A stretch of DNA of 15,818 nt from Patescibacteria group bacterium (GTDB lineage: Bacteria; Patescibacteriota; Minisyncoccia; Minisyncoccales; DG-74-1), in NCBI GenBank assembly GCA_030016465.1, contig JASEJL010000017.1, positions 1-15,818 of the forward strand, given 5' to 3'. The notes under the pieces are model-generated. The model did not search any database. It saw only the letters and a program-made list of their open reading frames with translations, and had not been told where the DNA came from. Made by a program: the position numbers and the translations under genes. How positions within the stretch are numbered: the stretch's first letter is position 1; each line of letters starts with the position of its first letter. This document shows, one piece after another, positions 1 to 6,347 of the stretch.

Positions 1-165
1 ATAATGAAGAGAAATCTCAAAAACAACCAATCTATTTTCTTTTAAGGAAATTAAAACCATTTTATTCAAAATCTTACCCAAAGAAACAATCTTTGAAATA
101 ATAAAAGTGTTACCGATGTACCCTTCACGTACATAAATTTGAAATTTATTTAAATTTGTGATATA
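1..165. other. Left edge, no convincing gene
   Basis: I see no gene I can defend here. A + strand frame is open from about 7 to the TAA at 135-137, but it is preceded by stops at 2-7 and has no start. A - strand frame is also open from about 173 to the left edge. Since a terminator follows at 166-193, the + frame could be the C-terminal scrap of a gene entering from the left, but the translation matches nothing I recognise. Confidence 0.2.
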
Positions 166-193
166 AAAAAATCAGGATGAAACCTGGTTTTTT
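166..193 (+). terminator. Intrinsic terminator, possibly bidirectional
   Basis: Bases 166-176 pair with 183-193 around a 6-base loop. The stem is 11 bp with one G-T pair. The top is GC-rich (CAGG/CCTG) and the base is A6/T6, so a T run follows the stem on either strand. It would end transcripts entering from the left and separates them from the HD gene leader. Confidence 0.6.
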
Positions 194-205
194 ATGTAAT
201 ATGAA

Positions 206-339
206 ACCCCGTTAGAAGCCTTTAGTAGAAAAAATTTAGATTAAATTTTTTTTACTCAAGATTAACGGGGCATAATTAAAAAATAAAGGTCTGTCTGAAA
301 TTAGCTAATTACTATATAAAGACAGACTTCTAACGGGGT
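206..339 (+). repeat. Inverted-repeat element with nested hairpins
   Basis: The ends are a perfect 13-base inverted repeat: ACCCCGTTAGAAG at 206-218 and its complement at 327-339. A third partial copy, TAACGGGG at 263-270, can also pair with 207-214. Inside are a 15-bp AT-rich hairpin (224-238 with 242-256, one G-T pair) and an 8-bp stem (GTCTGTCT 289-296 with AGACAGAC 320-327). The right arm runs into the GTG start of the HD gene. It could be a MITE- or REP-type element, or an RNA leader with alternative folds; the sequence alone does not decide. Confidence 0.6.
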
Positions 340-970
340 GGAAGAAATTCTTAATTTTTTAATTGAAATTGAAAAATTAAAGAAAATGCCAAGAACAGGA
401 TGGATTTTAATAGGGATTAAAAATCCCGAAAGCATTGCTGAACATATTTTTCATGAAGCAATTATGGCTTGGGTTTTAGCAAGACAAAGAAAGAATAATT
501 TAAATGTAGATAAAGTAGTTAAAATAGCTTTAATTCACGACCTCTGTGAAATTTATGCTGGAGATATAACTCCTTATGATGAGATTCTTCCGAAAAACAA
601 AAAAGAATGGCCAGAGTTATTTGATAAATGGCCGAGAGCTTCGGAAAAAAAGAAAATAAAAACCTTTCTTAAAAAATATAAAAAAGAAAGAAAATCTCTT
701 GAGAAACTTATTTCAAAATTACCTTCCGAAATAAAAAAAGAAATTTTAAATCTTTGGCTTGATTATGAATTAGGATTAACAAAAGAAGGCCGTTTTACTA
801 AACAGGTAGGGAGATTAACTACTCTTTTACAAGCCTTACTATATGGAAAAAAGACCAAACAGCGCGTTTATAGATCTTGGTGGATTGGAACAAAAGAAAG
901 AATAGATGACCCGCTTTTAATTGATTTTATTAAACAGCTAGAAAAAAAATTTCATCCGAAACATAAATAA
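338..970 (+). CDS. HD-domain phosphohydrolase, YfbR/HDDC2-like
   Basis: This 210-residue protein has the HD-hydrolase layout of the YfbR/HDDC2 5'-nucleotidase family, which removes phosphate from deoxynucleoside monophosphates in the cytoplasm. The first ligand His36 lies in AEHIFHE, the His67-Asp68 pair in LIHDLCE, and Glu71 and Asp76 (GDITP) follow as in YfbR. The final metal-ligand Asp, normally in KQVDRL, reads KQVGRL here (Gly158), so activity is doubtful. GTG at 338 is the only sensible start: the protein begins right at the conserved ILNFL/PRTGW region. That GTG lies at the edge of the inverted-repeat element and has no clear Shine-Dalgarno. Its stop overlaps the next, broken gene by one base (TAATG). 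Confidence 0.75.
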   Translation: MEEILNFLIEIEKLKKMPRTGWILIGIKNPESIAEHIFHEAIMAWVLARQRKNNLNVDKVVKIALIHDLCEIYAGDITPYDEILPKNKKEWPELFDKWPRASEKKKIKTFLKKYKKERKSLEKLISKLPSEIKKEILNLWLDYELGLTKEGRFTKQVGRLTTLLQALLYGKKTKQRVYRSWWIGTKERIDDPLLIDFIKQLEKKFHPKHK

Positions 971-1687
971 TGAGAAAAATAATTTTTACTTTAGTTATTT
1001 TAGGAGGCTTGTTTTTCTTCTTCGGGCTGGAAGTCTAACCAGAGAATTCACAATTTCAGGAGTTTTTGAATTCAGCTTCTCAAAATGATGGCATTATTAT
1101 TTTTAATTCTGGCGCTTGAAGGAACACTCCTTTGGAAAAAGCCAAGGATTTTACTCCAATTATTGAGGGTATTCAAGTCACCTTAGAAGAATGGGGCTAT
1201 AAATTTCTAGTCATTTCCTATCTTAGAACTGAAAACAGTTTGTCAGAGAAAATAACCGGAGCTAAAGATTTCTTAAGTTCTTTAAATTTTCTTCAGAAAT
1301 TTTGACTGAGAAAGTAGAATTTTTAGCGAAGCAATTCCCTGATAAAAAAATTATTATGGCTGGTCTTTCCAGTAGAGCAGTTTTGGTTGATGAAACTATA
1401 AAAGAAATTTCAGAAAACTCCCAGATTTATGCTATCGAAGTTAGAGCTTCTTTTTGGGCGGAAACTTTTAAATCAGAATATTCTTCAACTCAATAACAAT
1501 AAGAAAGATAGTTTGTCAGCAGGAGAAATAAAATCTTTACTTTTTACTTTAATTAAAGCTTTCTTTAAATGGATTTCTTTAAAAATGAATGGGCAAAATC
1601 TTACTTTTTCAGGCTATTTGGGTTCCTGGGCATGCATATTTCTGGGATTCTCTGGAAACCAGTTGTCAAATTGCCTCTTTTCTCTAA
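970..1687 (+). pseudogene. Decayed alpha/beta-hydrolase-like exported protein
   Basis: Pieces in different frames join into one protein of about 235 residues. It starts MRKIIFTLVILGG, a hydrophobic signal or anchor segment, then meets an in-frame TAA near 1036 and a TGA near 1118. A frame change near 1290 leads to KKIIMAGLSSRAVLVDE, further frame changes follow around 1480 and 1610, and it ends with VPGHAYFWDS and a TAA at 1685-1687. GLSSR looks like a GxSxG nucleophile elbow with its last Gly changed to Arg, and the late His fits a catalytic His. The hydrolase call is inference from these two motifs; the decay is directly visible. It begins in the stop codon of the HD gene, so the two were probably one operon. 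Confidence 0.7.
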
Positions 1688-1704
1688 AATAAACTCCGCT
1701 AATT

Positions 1705-2478
1705 ATGCCAAAAGGAAAACTTTTTATTGGCACTTCAGGTTGGATCTATAGTCATTGGGAGGGCATTTTTTATCCGGAAGATCTACCAGGAAAAGATAAA
1801 TTAAAATATTTTTCAAAGCATTTTAAAACTGCAGAAATAAATTACTCTTTTTATCATCTGCCTCGGCCGAGCACTTACCAGAATTGGTATTCGCAAACTC
1901 CCGAGGATTTTTTATTTGCCGTCAAAGCTAGTCGGTTTATCACCCATATTAAAAGATTGAAAGGAGTGAGAGAAGCTTGGAAAACTTTTCTCGAGAATGC
2001 CTTATATCTTAAAGAAAAACTCGGACCAATCTTATTTCAATTTCCGCCATCATTTAAAGCCGCTGAAGAAAATATCAAAAGATTAAATCAATTTCTAATC
2101 TTATTAAAAACTTACAGGGGTCAGACCTCAGTAAACTTAAGATTTGCCTGCGAGTTTCGACATATAAGCTGGTGTGACAAAAAGATTTACAATTTACTTA
2201 AGAAATATAATGTGGCCTGGGTTATTGCCGACTCACCTTCTTATCCTAAAGCAGAAGTAGTAACTGCTGATTTTGTTTATATCCGAATGCATGGCTCAAA
2301 AGTTTTATTTAGTTCCAAATATACCAAAGAGGAACTAAGTCCTTTAGCTCAAAAAATCAAAAAATGGCTAAAGCAAAACCTTAATGTGTATGTTTATTTC
2401 AACAATGATGCTATGGGTTATGCTATAGAAAACGCTAAAACTCTGTTAAAACTTTGTAATAAAATAAACACATTTTAA
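1705..2478 (+). CDS. DUF72 (YecE-like) family protein
   Basis: This 257-residue protein is a full-length DUF72 member, a TIM-barrel family of unsettled biochemical function. Signature segments are the N-terminal KLFIGTSGWIYSHW, the EINYSFYHLP strand, the FAVKASRFITH segment, ILFQFPPSF, the CEFRHISW strand, and the C-terminal YVYFNNDAMGYAIENA, all in the usual order. ATG at 1705 matches the usual N-terminus, 17 bases after the preceding pseudogene ends. No strong ribosome-binding site is visible. It is intact although its neighbours on both sides have decayed, which suggests selection for its function. Downstream is only a weak AT-rich hairpin. Confidence 0.85.
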   Translation: MPKGKLFIGTSGWIYSHWEGIFYPEDLPGKDKLKYFSKHFKTAEINYSFYHLPRPSTYQNWYSQTPEDFLFAVKASRFITHIKRLKGVREAWKTFLENALYLKEKLGPILFQFPPSFKAAEENIKRLNQFLILLKTYRGQTSVNLRFACEFRHISWCDKKIYNLLKKYNVAWVIADSPSYPKAEVVTADFVYIRMHGSKVLFSSKYTKEELSPLAQKIKKWLKQNLNVYVYFNNDAMGYAIENAKTLLKLCNKINTF

Positions 2479-2507
2479 TGTTAATGATAATAAAGATGAT
2501 GCGTAAT

Positions 2508-2543
2508 AAAGAAAAAGAAGACAAAATTACCTCCTTTTTCTTT
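2508..2543 (+). terminator. Weak AT-rich hairpin after DUF72 gene
   Basis: A perfect 10-bp stem (AAAGAAAAAG at 2508-2517, its complement at 2534-2543) encloses a 16-base loop. The stem is mostly A-T and the T tract is short, so termination is possible but weak. Confidence 0.3.
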
Positions 2544-2629
2544 TACCATTATCAGAGAAATTAATACTAGAGAGAGATAAACCAACTTACAAATTGGGTT
2601 TAATTTTAGGTAATGGGTATGATGTAGAT

Positions 2630-3240
2630 ACTATTGTTTGTTTTTGGGGTGCCAGCTTTTAGAATAGCTAAAGGATTAAATTTAAGCAAGAAAGCTATTG
2701 AAAGATTCTTCAGATTGATTAGAGAAGTTATCTATAATCATTCCCTAATTGAATTAAAAAAAGCTTTCTGGTCAATTAGAATTAGATGAAACCATGTTTT
2801 GGGGGTAGAAAAGCTGGTAAAAGAGGCTGGGGAGCTAAAAAGAGAACATATTGTCTTTGGTATCTATCAAAGAAATGGCCAAATAATCGTATTTCCCGTT
2901 CAAAATCGAGAAAAAGAAACTTTACTTCCCCTCATTAAAAAACATACCAGAAAAGAAAGTATTTACTATATGATGACTACAAGGCCTATGTTTCCTTAGT
3001 TTATCGTGGCAAACATATCCGAATCACTAAAGAAAAAGGTAAGCCAGTAAATGAAGAGAATCTCAATGGCCTGGAAGAATTTTGGGGTTATCCTAAACAC
3101 TGGCTTTATCATTATCGTGGTGTTCCTAGAAAATACTTCCCTTACTACCTCAAAGAAATTGAATTCAGGTTTAACTATCGTAATCAAGACTTATTTGATA
3201 AAATTGTTAAACTTCTTTTGACTTCTGAGAAACCAATTAA
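2630..3240 (+). pseudogene. IS1595-type transposase remnant
   Basis: Three frames together give a DDE transposase of the IS1595/ISXO2 type. The first has GVPAFRIAKGLNLSKKAI, a helix-turn-helix-like segment. The second has LELDETMFGG (first catalytic Asp) and REHIVFGIYQRNGQI. The third has YDDYKAYVSL (second Asp), then LEEFWGYPKHWLYHYRGV and EIEFRFNYRN. Frame breaks lie near 2760, 2800 and 2960. The N-terminal zinc-ribbon part is missing or unrecognisable upstream of 2630. I could not find terminal inverted repeats or a target duplication, so element borders are unknown. The last frame continues without a stop into the caspase-like remnant downstream. Confidence 0.75.
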
Positions 3241-3650
3241 GTTCATTATTTCCTCACCAAAATCGAGCTCTAAACAAACAGCCGATTTTGATCAAAGTGA
3301 TTTCCAAACTTCAAGGATTGGTTTTGTCTTTGATACTTGTCGTGCCGGTAGAATGGATGATGTAGCAGCTAATGGAAGAGTAATTTCTATGGCGACTGGA
3401 GAAAACCAGTCAGCTTATGTATATTCTACCGGAGAGTTTGGAGAGGGATGGTTCAGTCATTATTTTGTCAACAAAAGAATGCTAAATGGTCTGGCAGATG
3501 TATATAACCATGGACAGAGAACTAATTCTAACGTGCTTGGAGTTGGAGAAGATGTGGTAGAAGAAGCTTTTGATTACGCTAAAAAAATTACCATTCCAAG
3601 ACAGAATCCAAGTAATCAGTGATAATTTTGAGAACGACTTGCTTTTGTAG
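3241..3650 (+). pseudogene. Caspase-like peptidase C-terminal remnant
   Basis: The frame leaving the transposase contains RIGFVFDTCRAGRMDD and GRVISMATGENQSAYVYS followed by EGWFSHYFV. This resembles the C-terminal half of a caspase-like (clan CD) peptidase: the catalytic Cys in D-x-C, then a strand with an S/T-G-x-x-x-x-A pattern. The His-bearing half is absent. The current frame stops at 3620-3622, but one frame over the sequence reads ISDNFENDLLL and stops at 3648-3650, a plausible native C-terminus, so there is also a small indel near 3610. A TTG start at 3218 exists, but I read the stretch as debris truncated by insertion of the IS element. The caspase assignment is from motif resemblance only. 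Confidence 0.55.
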
Positions 3651-3673
3651 ATTTTGAGAAAGACTGGGAATAC

Positions 3674-3708
3674 ACAAAATCCGCCAAATTAGCGGGTTTT
3701 GTTTTTTG
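3674..3708 (+). terminator. Intrinsic terminator before VapBC cassette
   Basis: Bases 3674-3684 (ACAAAATCCGC) pair with 3692-3702 around a 7-base loop, with one G-T pair, and a T run follows. Both arms resemble the outer arms of the terminator at 4447-4502. Confidence 0.75.
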
Positions 3709-3712
3709 GCTC

Positions 3713-3740
3713 TTGACAAGGTTACCTAATATGGTAACCT
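3713..3740 (+). promoter_or_regulatory. Antitoxin promoter with palindromic operator
   Basis: TTGACA at 3713-3718 is a perfect -35 box. A 16-base spacer leads to TAACCT (3735-3740) as a moderate -10. The spacer and -10 form a perfect interrupted palindrome, AGGTTACC at 3719-3726 and GGTAACCT at 3733-3740. This placement fits autorepression by the ribbon-helix-helix antitoxin encoded just downstream, as is usual for vapBC-type operons. The binding itself is inferred. Confidence 0.7.
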
Positions 3741-3778
3741 TACTGTGGGACTTAAATGATTAATTTTTAGGCGAAAAT

Positions 3779-4048
3779 ATGAAAAATAAAACTAAAACTC
3801 ACCTAATTTTTCCTGAAGAACTTTTGAAGACAATAGATAGATTGGTAGGAAAAAGAAAGAGAAGCAAATTTGTTGTTGAGGCAACAGAGAGAGAGCTAAA
3901 AAGAATAAAATTATTAAAAGCAATAGAAGAAGCAGCTGGTACTTGGAAAGATAAAGACCATCCTGAGTTGGTGAAAAAAGGAACATATAGATGGGTAAGA
4001 AAATTAAGAAAAGAAGATAAGAGAAAGTTAAGAGAAATTCAAAAGTAA
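3779..4048 (+). CDS. Ribbon-helix-helix antitoxin, VapB-type
   Basis: This 89-residue basic protein starts with a short strand, KTHLIFPEELL, followed by two helices (TIDRLVGKRKRSKFVVEA and TERELKRIKLLKA). This is the pattern of CopG/Arc-type ribbon-helix-helix DNA-binding antitoxins. The C-terminal half (residues 50-89, including TYRWVRKLRKED) would be the toxin-binding tail. The start is about 38 bases after the -10 box and is preceded by only a weak AGGCGAAAA ribosome site. One base separates its stop from the PIN toxin, so the two are translated together. By family knowledge it neutralises the toxin and represses their shared promoter, which here carries a fitting palindrome. Confidence 0.8.
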   Translation: MKNKTKTHLIFPEELLKTIDRLVGKRKRSKFVVEATERELKRIKLLKAIEEAAGTWKDKDHPELVKKGTYRWVRKLRKEDKRKLREIQK

Positions 4049-4049
4049 T

Positions 4050-4439
4050 ATGGCTAATTATCTCTTGGACTCCACTATCATCATTGATTGTTTGAGAGGA
4101 AAGAAGGGAAGGGATGAACTTTTAAAGAAATTAGTTCTGGAAGGCTCAACTTTAGGTTGTTGTTCAGTGAATATCGTCGAAGTCCATACCGGAATGAAAA
4201 ATAAAGAAAGGGAAAAGACTACTAATCTCCTTAATAGTCTTGAATATTATAATATAACTCGAGAAATGGCTACTCTTGCTGGCGAATATCGAAGGAATTA
4301 CTGGAAGAAAGGAAAAATTCTTTCTGTTTCAGATGTTCTTATTGCAGCGGTGGCTATATCCTATAATCTCATTCTCATTACCGATAATAGAAAGCATTAT
4401 CCAATGCCCGAAATTAAAATTGCTGGTGAAATAGAATAA
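4050..4439 (+). CDS. vapC: VapC-type PIN-domain toxin ribonuclease
   Basis: This 129-residue PIN-domain protein has all four acidic residues of the metal-dependent RNase site: Asp7 (LLDSTIIID), Glu44 (NIVEVHTG), Asp95 (SVSDVLIAA) and Asp112 (LITDNRKHY). Length and order are typical of VapC toxins, which cut tRNA or rRNA when not bound by their antitoxin. It follows the antitoxin by one base and is closed off by a strong terminator, so the pair is a self-contained cassette. Nothing suggests damage, unlike the debris immediately upstream. The target RNA cannot be read from the sequence. Confidence 0.88.
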   Translation: MANYLLDSTIIIDCLRGKKGRDELLKKLVLEGSTLGCCSVNIVEVHTGMKNKEREKTTNLLNSLEYYNITREMATLAGEYRRNYWKKGKILSVSDVLIAAVAISYNLILITDNRKHYPMPEIKIAGEIE

Positions 4440-4446
4440 GCTCTTA

Positions 4447-4502
4447 ACAAAATCCGCTTACCCCCACACCAAATTTGGTGTAGGGGCTTGATTTTGTTTT
4501 TG
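4447..4502 (+). terminator. Strong two-tier terminator after vapC
   Basis: An outer stem (ACAAAATC 4447-4454 with GATTTTGT 4490-4497) encloses an inner GC-rich hairpin (CCCCACACCAAA 4462-4473 with 4474-4486, one bulged A). A T run ends at 4501. The promoter of the next gene starts inside its 3' arm. Confidence 0.85.
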
Positions 4503-4522
4503 GACAGAGAATGAGATATAAT
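4494..4522 (+). promoter_or_regulatory. Promoter with TATAAT box, leaderless start
   Basis: A perfect TATAAT lies at 4517-4522, with TTGTTT at 4494-4499 as a weak -35 after a 17-base spacer. Transcription would begin about 4529, one or two bases before the ATG at 4531, so the mRNA should be leaderless or nearly so. Confidence 0.6.
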
Positions 4523-4530
4523 ATCTATAC

Positions 4531-5541
4531 ATGAGGAAGTTTTTGCTTTTTTTGATTTCTCTTTTGATTGGCGTGATGTTATTTGTCTGGATTGGGAAAT
4601 TAGTTGGCTGGCAGGAGATAAAAAATGCCTTTTTAGTTTTCACCGGCTGGCAGGGGATGGTCATTTTGGGATTAACGATATTAACGGCTTTAGTTGGAAC
4701 TTGGAAATGGAAAGAAATTTTAAAAAGTGGAGGGACTAATATTTCCTTTGGCACTCTTTTGAGGACTTATTTGGCTAGTTTTTCTATTAGATACTTTGCT
4801 CCAGTAATAATAATTGGAGCAGAACTTTTTCAAGGATATATTTTAAAGGAGAGAAATTTAGTGCCCTGGTCTAAAGGAATGGCTTCAGTCGTTATTGACC
4901 GAATTTTAGAATGGACTGCTAATTTAGTAGTCATTTTTTTTGGAGTTTTGATTTTTCTTTTAATGATTGGCCTGCCGCCAATGAAATTGATGCTAATTTT
5001 TGGGGGAGTATTTTTAGTTTTTGCTAGCGGGATTATCTACTTTTATTTTAAAACCCTTAAAAGAGAAAGTATAGCTAAAGCTTTTGCTAAAATTTTAAAG
5101 CAGCAACTAGATAGTCAACCCTTAGAAATTGAAAAAGAGATTTTTAATTTCTTTAAACTAAAAAAATTATCAATGTGGAAGGCTTTTGGATTTTCCTTTT
5201 TAAGGGCGGTGGTAATGTATTTTCGGGCTTGGCTTTTGATTTTATTTTTGGGAAAAGAAATTTCTGGCCTAGCGGTTTTTTCAATTCTTGGTTTTACTTA
5301 TTTAGCTGTGATGATTCCCATTCCCACTGCCTTGGGAAGCCACGAAGCAATTCAAACCCTTGTTTTTAATTCCCTTGACTTAGGACTGCCTACGGCTACC
5401 GCTTTTACCATGATTATTCGGGGAGCCGAATTCTTAATTGCTTTGGCAGGAGTAATAATTCTTTTTCGCTTAGGACTAATCTTTTTAAAAAACTTTCTTT
5501 TTAAACGTCTTGAAAAATTAACAAACCAAAATGACTTTTAG
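4531..5541 (+). CDS. Flippase-like LPG-synthase-type membrane protein
   Basis: This 336-residue protein has about eight hydrophobic segments. They begin at residues 3-21 and 42-58 and include a long central pair near 125-170 and a C-terminal pair near 235-320. The layout and the motifs FAPVIIIGAELFQGYIL, ASVVIDRILEW and MIPIPTALGSHEAI match the lysylphosphatidylglycerol synthase transmembrane (UPF0104) family. Members act as lipid or glycolipid flippases or carry a lipid-aminoacylating domain; here only the membrane part is present, so lipid flipping is the more likely role. The substrate is unknown. Its last 11 bases overlap the YjbQ gene, indicating one transcript. Confidence 0.75.
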   Translation: MRKFLLFLISLLIGVMLFVWIGKLVGWQEIKNAFLVFTGWQGMVILGLTILTALVGTWKWKEILKSGGTNISFGTLLRTYLASFSIRYFAPVIIIGAELFQGYILKERNLVPWSKGMASVVIDRILEWTANLVVIFFGVLIFLLMIGLPPMKLMLIFGGVFLVFASGIIYFYFKTLKRESIAKAFAKILKQQLDSQPLEIEKEIFNFFKLKKLSMWKAFGFSFLRAVVMYFRAWLLILFLGKEISGLAVFSILGFTYLAVMIPIPTALGSHEAIQTLVFNSLDLGLPTATAFTMIIRGAEFLIALAGVIILFRLGLIFLKNFLFKRLEKLTNQNDF

Positions 5542-5941
5542 ATTTAACATCTCAACCAAGGGGTTTGCCGATATCATTGATGTTAGTGCTCAAGTTTCAA
5601 AAGCAGTAAAAGAGTCAAAAATAAAAGATGGAATTTGTTTAATATCTTGTCCGGGTTCGACTTGCGGAATAACGACGATTGAATACGAACCTGAACTCCT
5701 AAAAGATTTTAAAGAATTTTTAGAAAAAATTATTCCTTCAGATAAAGAGTATCACCACGATAGCGTCTGGGGAGAGGAAAACGGCTTTTCCCACATTAGA
5801 TCAGCTTTAATCAAGCCATTTTTAACCGTGCCAATTGAAGATGAAAAATTGGTTTTAGGCCAATGGCAACAAATCGTTTTTGTTGACTTTGACAATCGCG
5901 AAAGAGAAAGAGAAATAATTGTTAAGGTATTAGCTTCTTAG
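5531..5941 (+). CDS. yjbQ: YjbQ (UPF0047) family protein
   Basis: This 136-residue protein is a full-length UPF0047/YjbQ member. Characteristic pieces are CPGSTCGITTIEYEP, the invariant H-x-x-S-x-WGEENGFSHIRSALI block with its metal-site histidines, LGQWQQIVFVDFD and the Arg-rich end RERERE. The family is often annotated as secondary thiamine-phosphate synthase from weak in vitro activity; its true role is uncertain. ATG at 5531 gives the standard N-terminus and lies inside the end of the flippase gene, so expression is coupled. Its TAG stop (5939-5941) sits within the left arm of the inverted repeat around the four-helix gene, so that insertion may have touched its very end. Confidence 0.85.
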   Translation: MTFRFNISTKGFADIIDVSAQVSKAVKESKIKDGICLISCPGSTCGITTIEYEPELLKDFKEFLEKIIPSDKEYHHDSVWGEENGFSHIRSALIKPFLTVPIEDEKLVLGQWQQIVFVDFDNREREREIIVKVLAS

Positions 5942-6329
5942 CTTCCTAGCTTTTTAGAACGAGGGAAATCCATACCTACAAAGATTTAATTATTTGGCAA
6001 AAATCAATGGATTTAGTTGTTGAAATTTATACTCTGAAAGAGCAATTTCCCAAATCAGAGCTTTATGGTTTAGTATCTCAAATGCGCAGAGTAGCAATAT
6101 CTATCCCCTCTAATATAGCTGAGGGAAGAGTAAGGGGCCATAGAAAAGAATATCGTCAATTCCTTCTTAATGCTTATGGTTCCGGAGCCGAGTTAGAGAC
6201 TCAAATAGAGATAGCTAAAAGATTGCCAAGAATGAAAAATTTAAATTATTCAAAAGTTGACAATTTATTACAAGAAATAATGAAAATGTTAAATAAAATC
6301 ACCGCCAGCCTAAGAACCTAAGAAGCTAA
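5930..6329. repeat. Inverted arms flanking the four-helix gene
   Basis: TTAGCTTCTTAG at 5930-5941 is exactly complementary to 6318-6329, and the pairing continues with a few mismatches over about 24 bases. Both arms are built of short CTTAG/CCTAG-like or CTAAG units. The left arm contains the yjbQ stop and the right arm contains the stop of the four-helix gene. The whole unit would fold as one long hairpin with the gene in the loop. Confidence 0.65.
6007..6321 (+). CDS. Four-helix-bundle protein, S23/IVP family
   Basis: This protein belongs to the S23/four-helix-bundle family first known from intervening sequences in 23S rRNA genes. The core IPSNIAEGRVRGHRKEYRQF (near residues 34-53), the SQMRRVAIS segment before it and the later ELETQIEIAKRL helix are typical. 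The first ATG, at 6007, gives 104 residues, but the family-conserved N-terminus YKDLIIWQKS is readable in frame directly upstream from about 5977. No ATG, GTG or TTG precedes that part after the stop at 5947-5949; a non-standard start such as ATC at 5968 would give 117 residues. Either initiation is unusual or the N-terminus is lost. Function is unknown. Confidence 0.75.
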   Translation: MDLVVEIYTLKEQFPKSELYGLVSQMRRVAISIPSNIAEGRVRGHRKEYRQFLLNAYGSGAELETQIEIAKRLPRMKNLNYSKVDNLLQEIMKMLNKITASLRT

Positions 6330-6347
6330 AACCTAAGAACCTAATTT

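Noticed and set aside
139..167. Promoter TTGAAA-17-TATAAA
   Set aside because: The start of transcription would fall inside the terminator hairpin at 166-193; in such AT-rich DNA the match is likely chance.
1..173. A - strand open frame running off the left edge
   Set aside because: No start codon near its beginning, it crosses a terminator, no recognisable protein, and the opposite strand is open too.
970..1320. TGA read as glycine (genetic code 25 of Gracilibacteria/Absconditabacteria), which would open some broken frames
   Set aside because: Intact genes here end with TGA (MFS, mscS, the second antitoxin), and the broken genes also contain TAA, TAG and frameshifts, so recoding does not rescue them.
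3218..3622. An intact 134-residue gene starting at TTG 3218
   Set aside because: The start lies inside transposase coding sequence and the frame ends early by an indel; the native-looking C-terminus is in another frame.
3792..3986. A - strand hydrophobic reading frame opposite the antitoxin
   Set aside because: It is the mirror of a Lys/Glu-rich gene, which gives Leu/Phe-rich antisense translations; no start signals.
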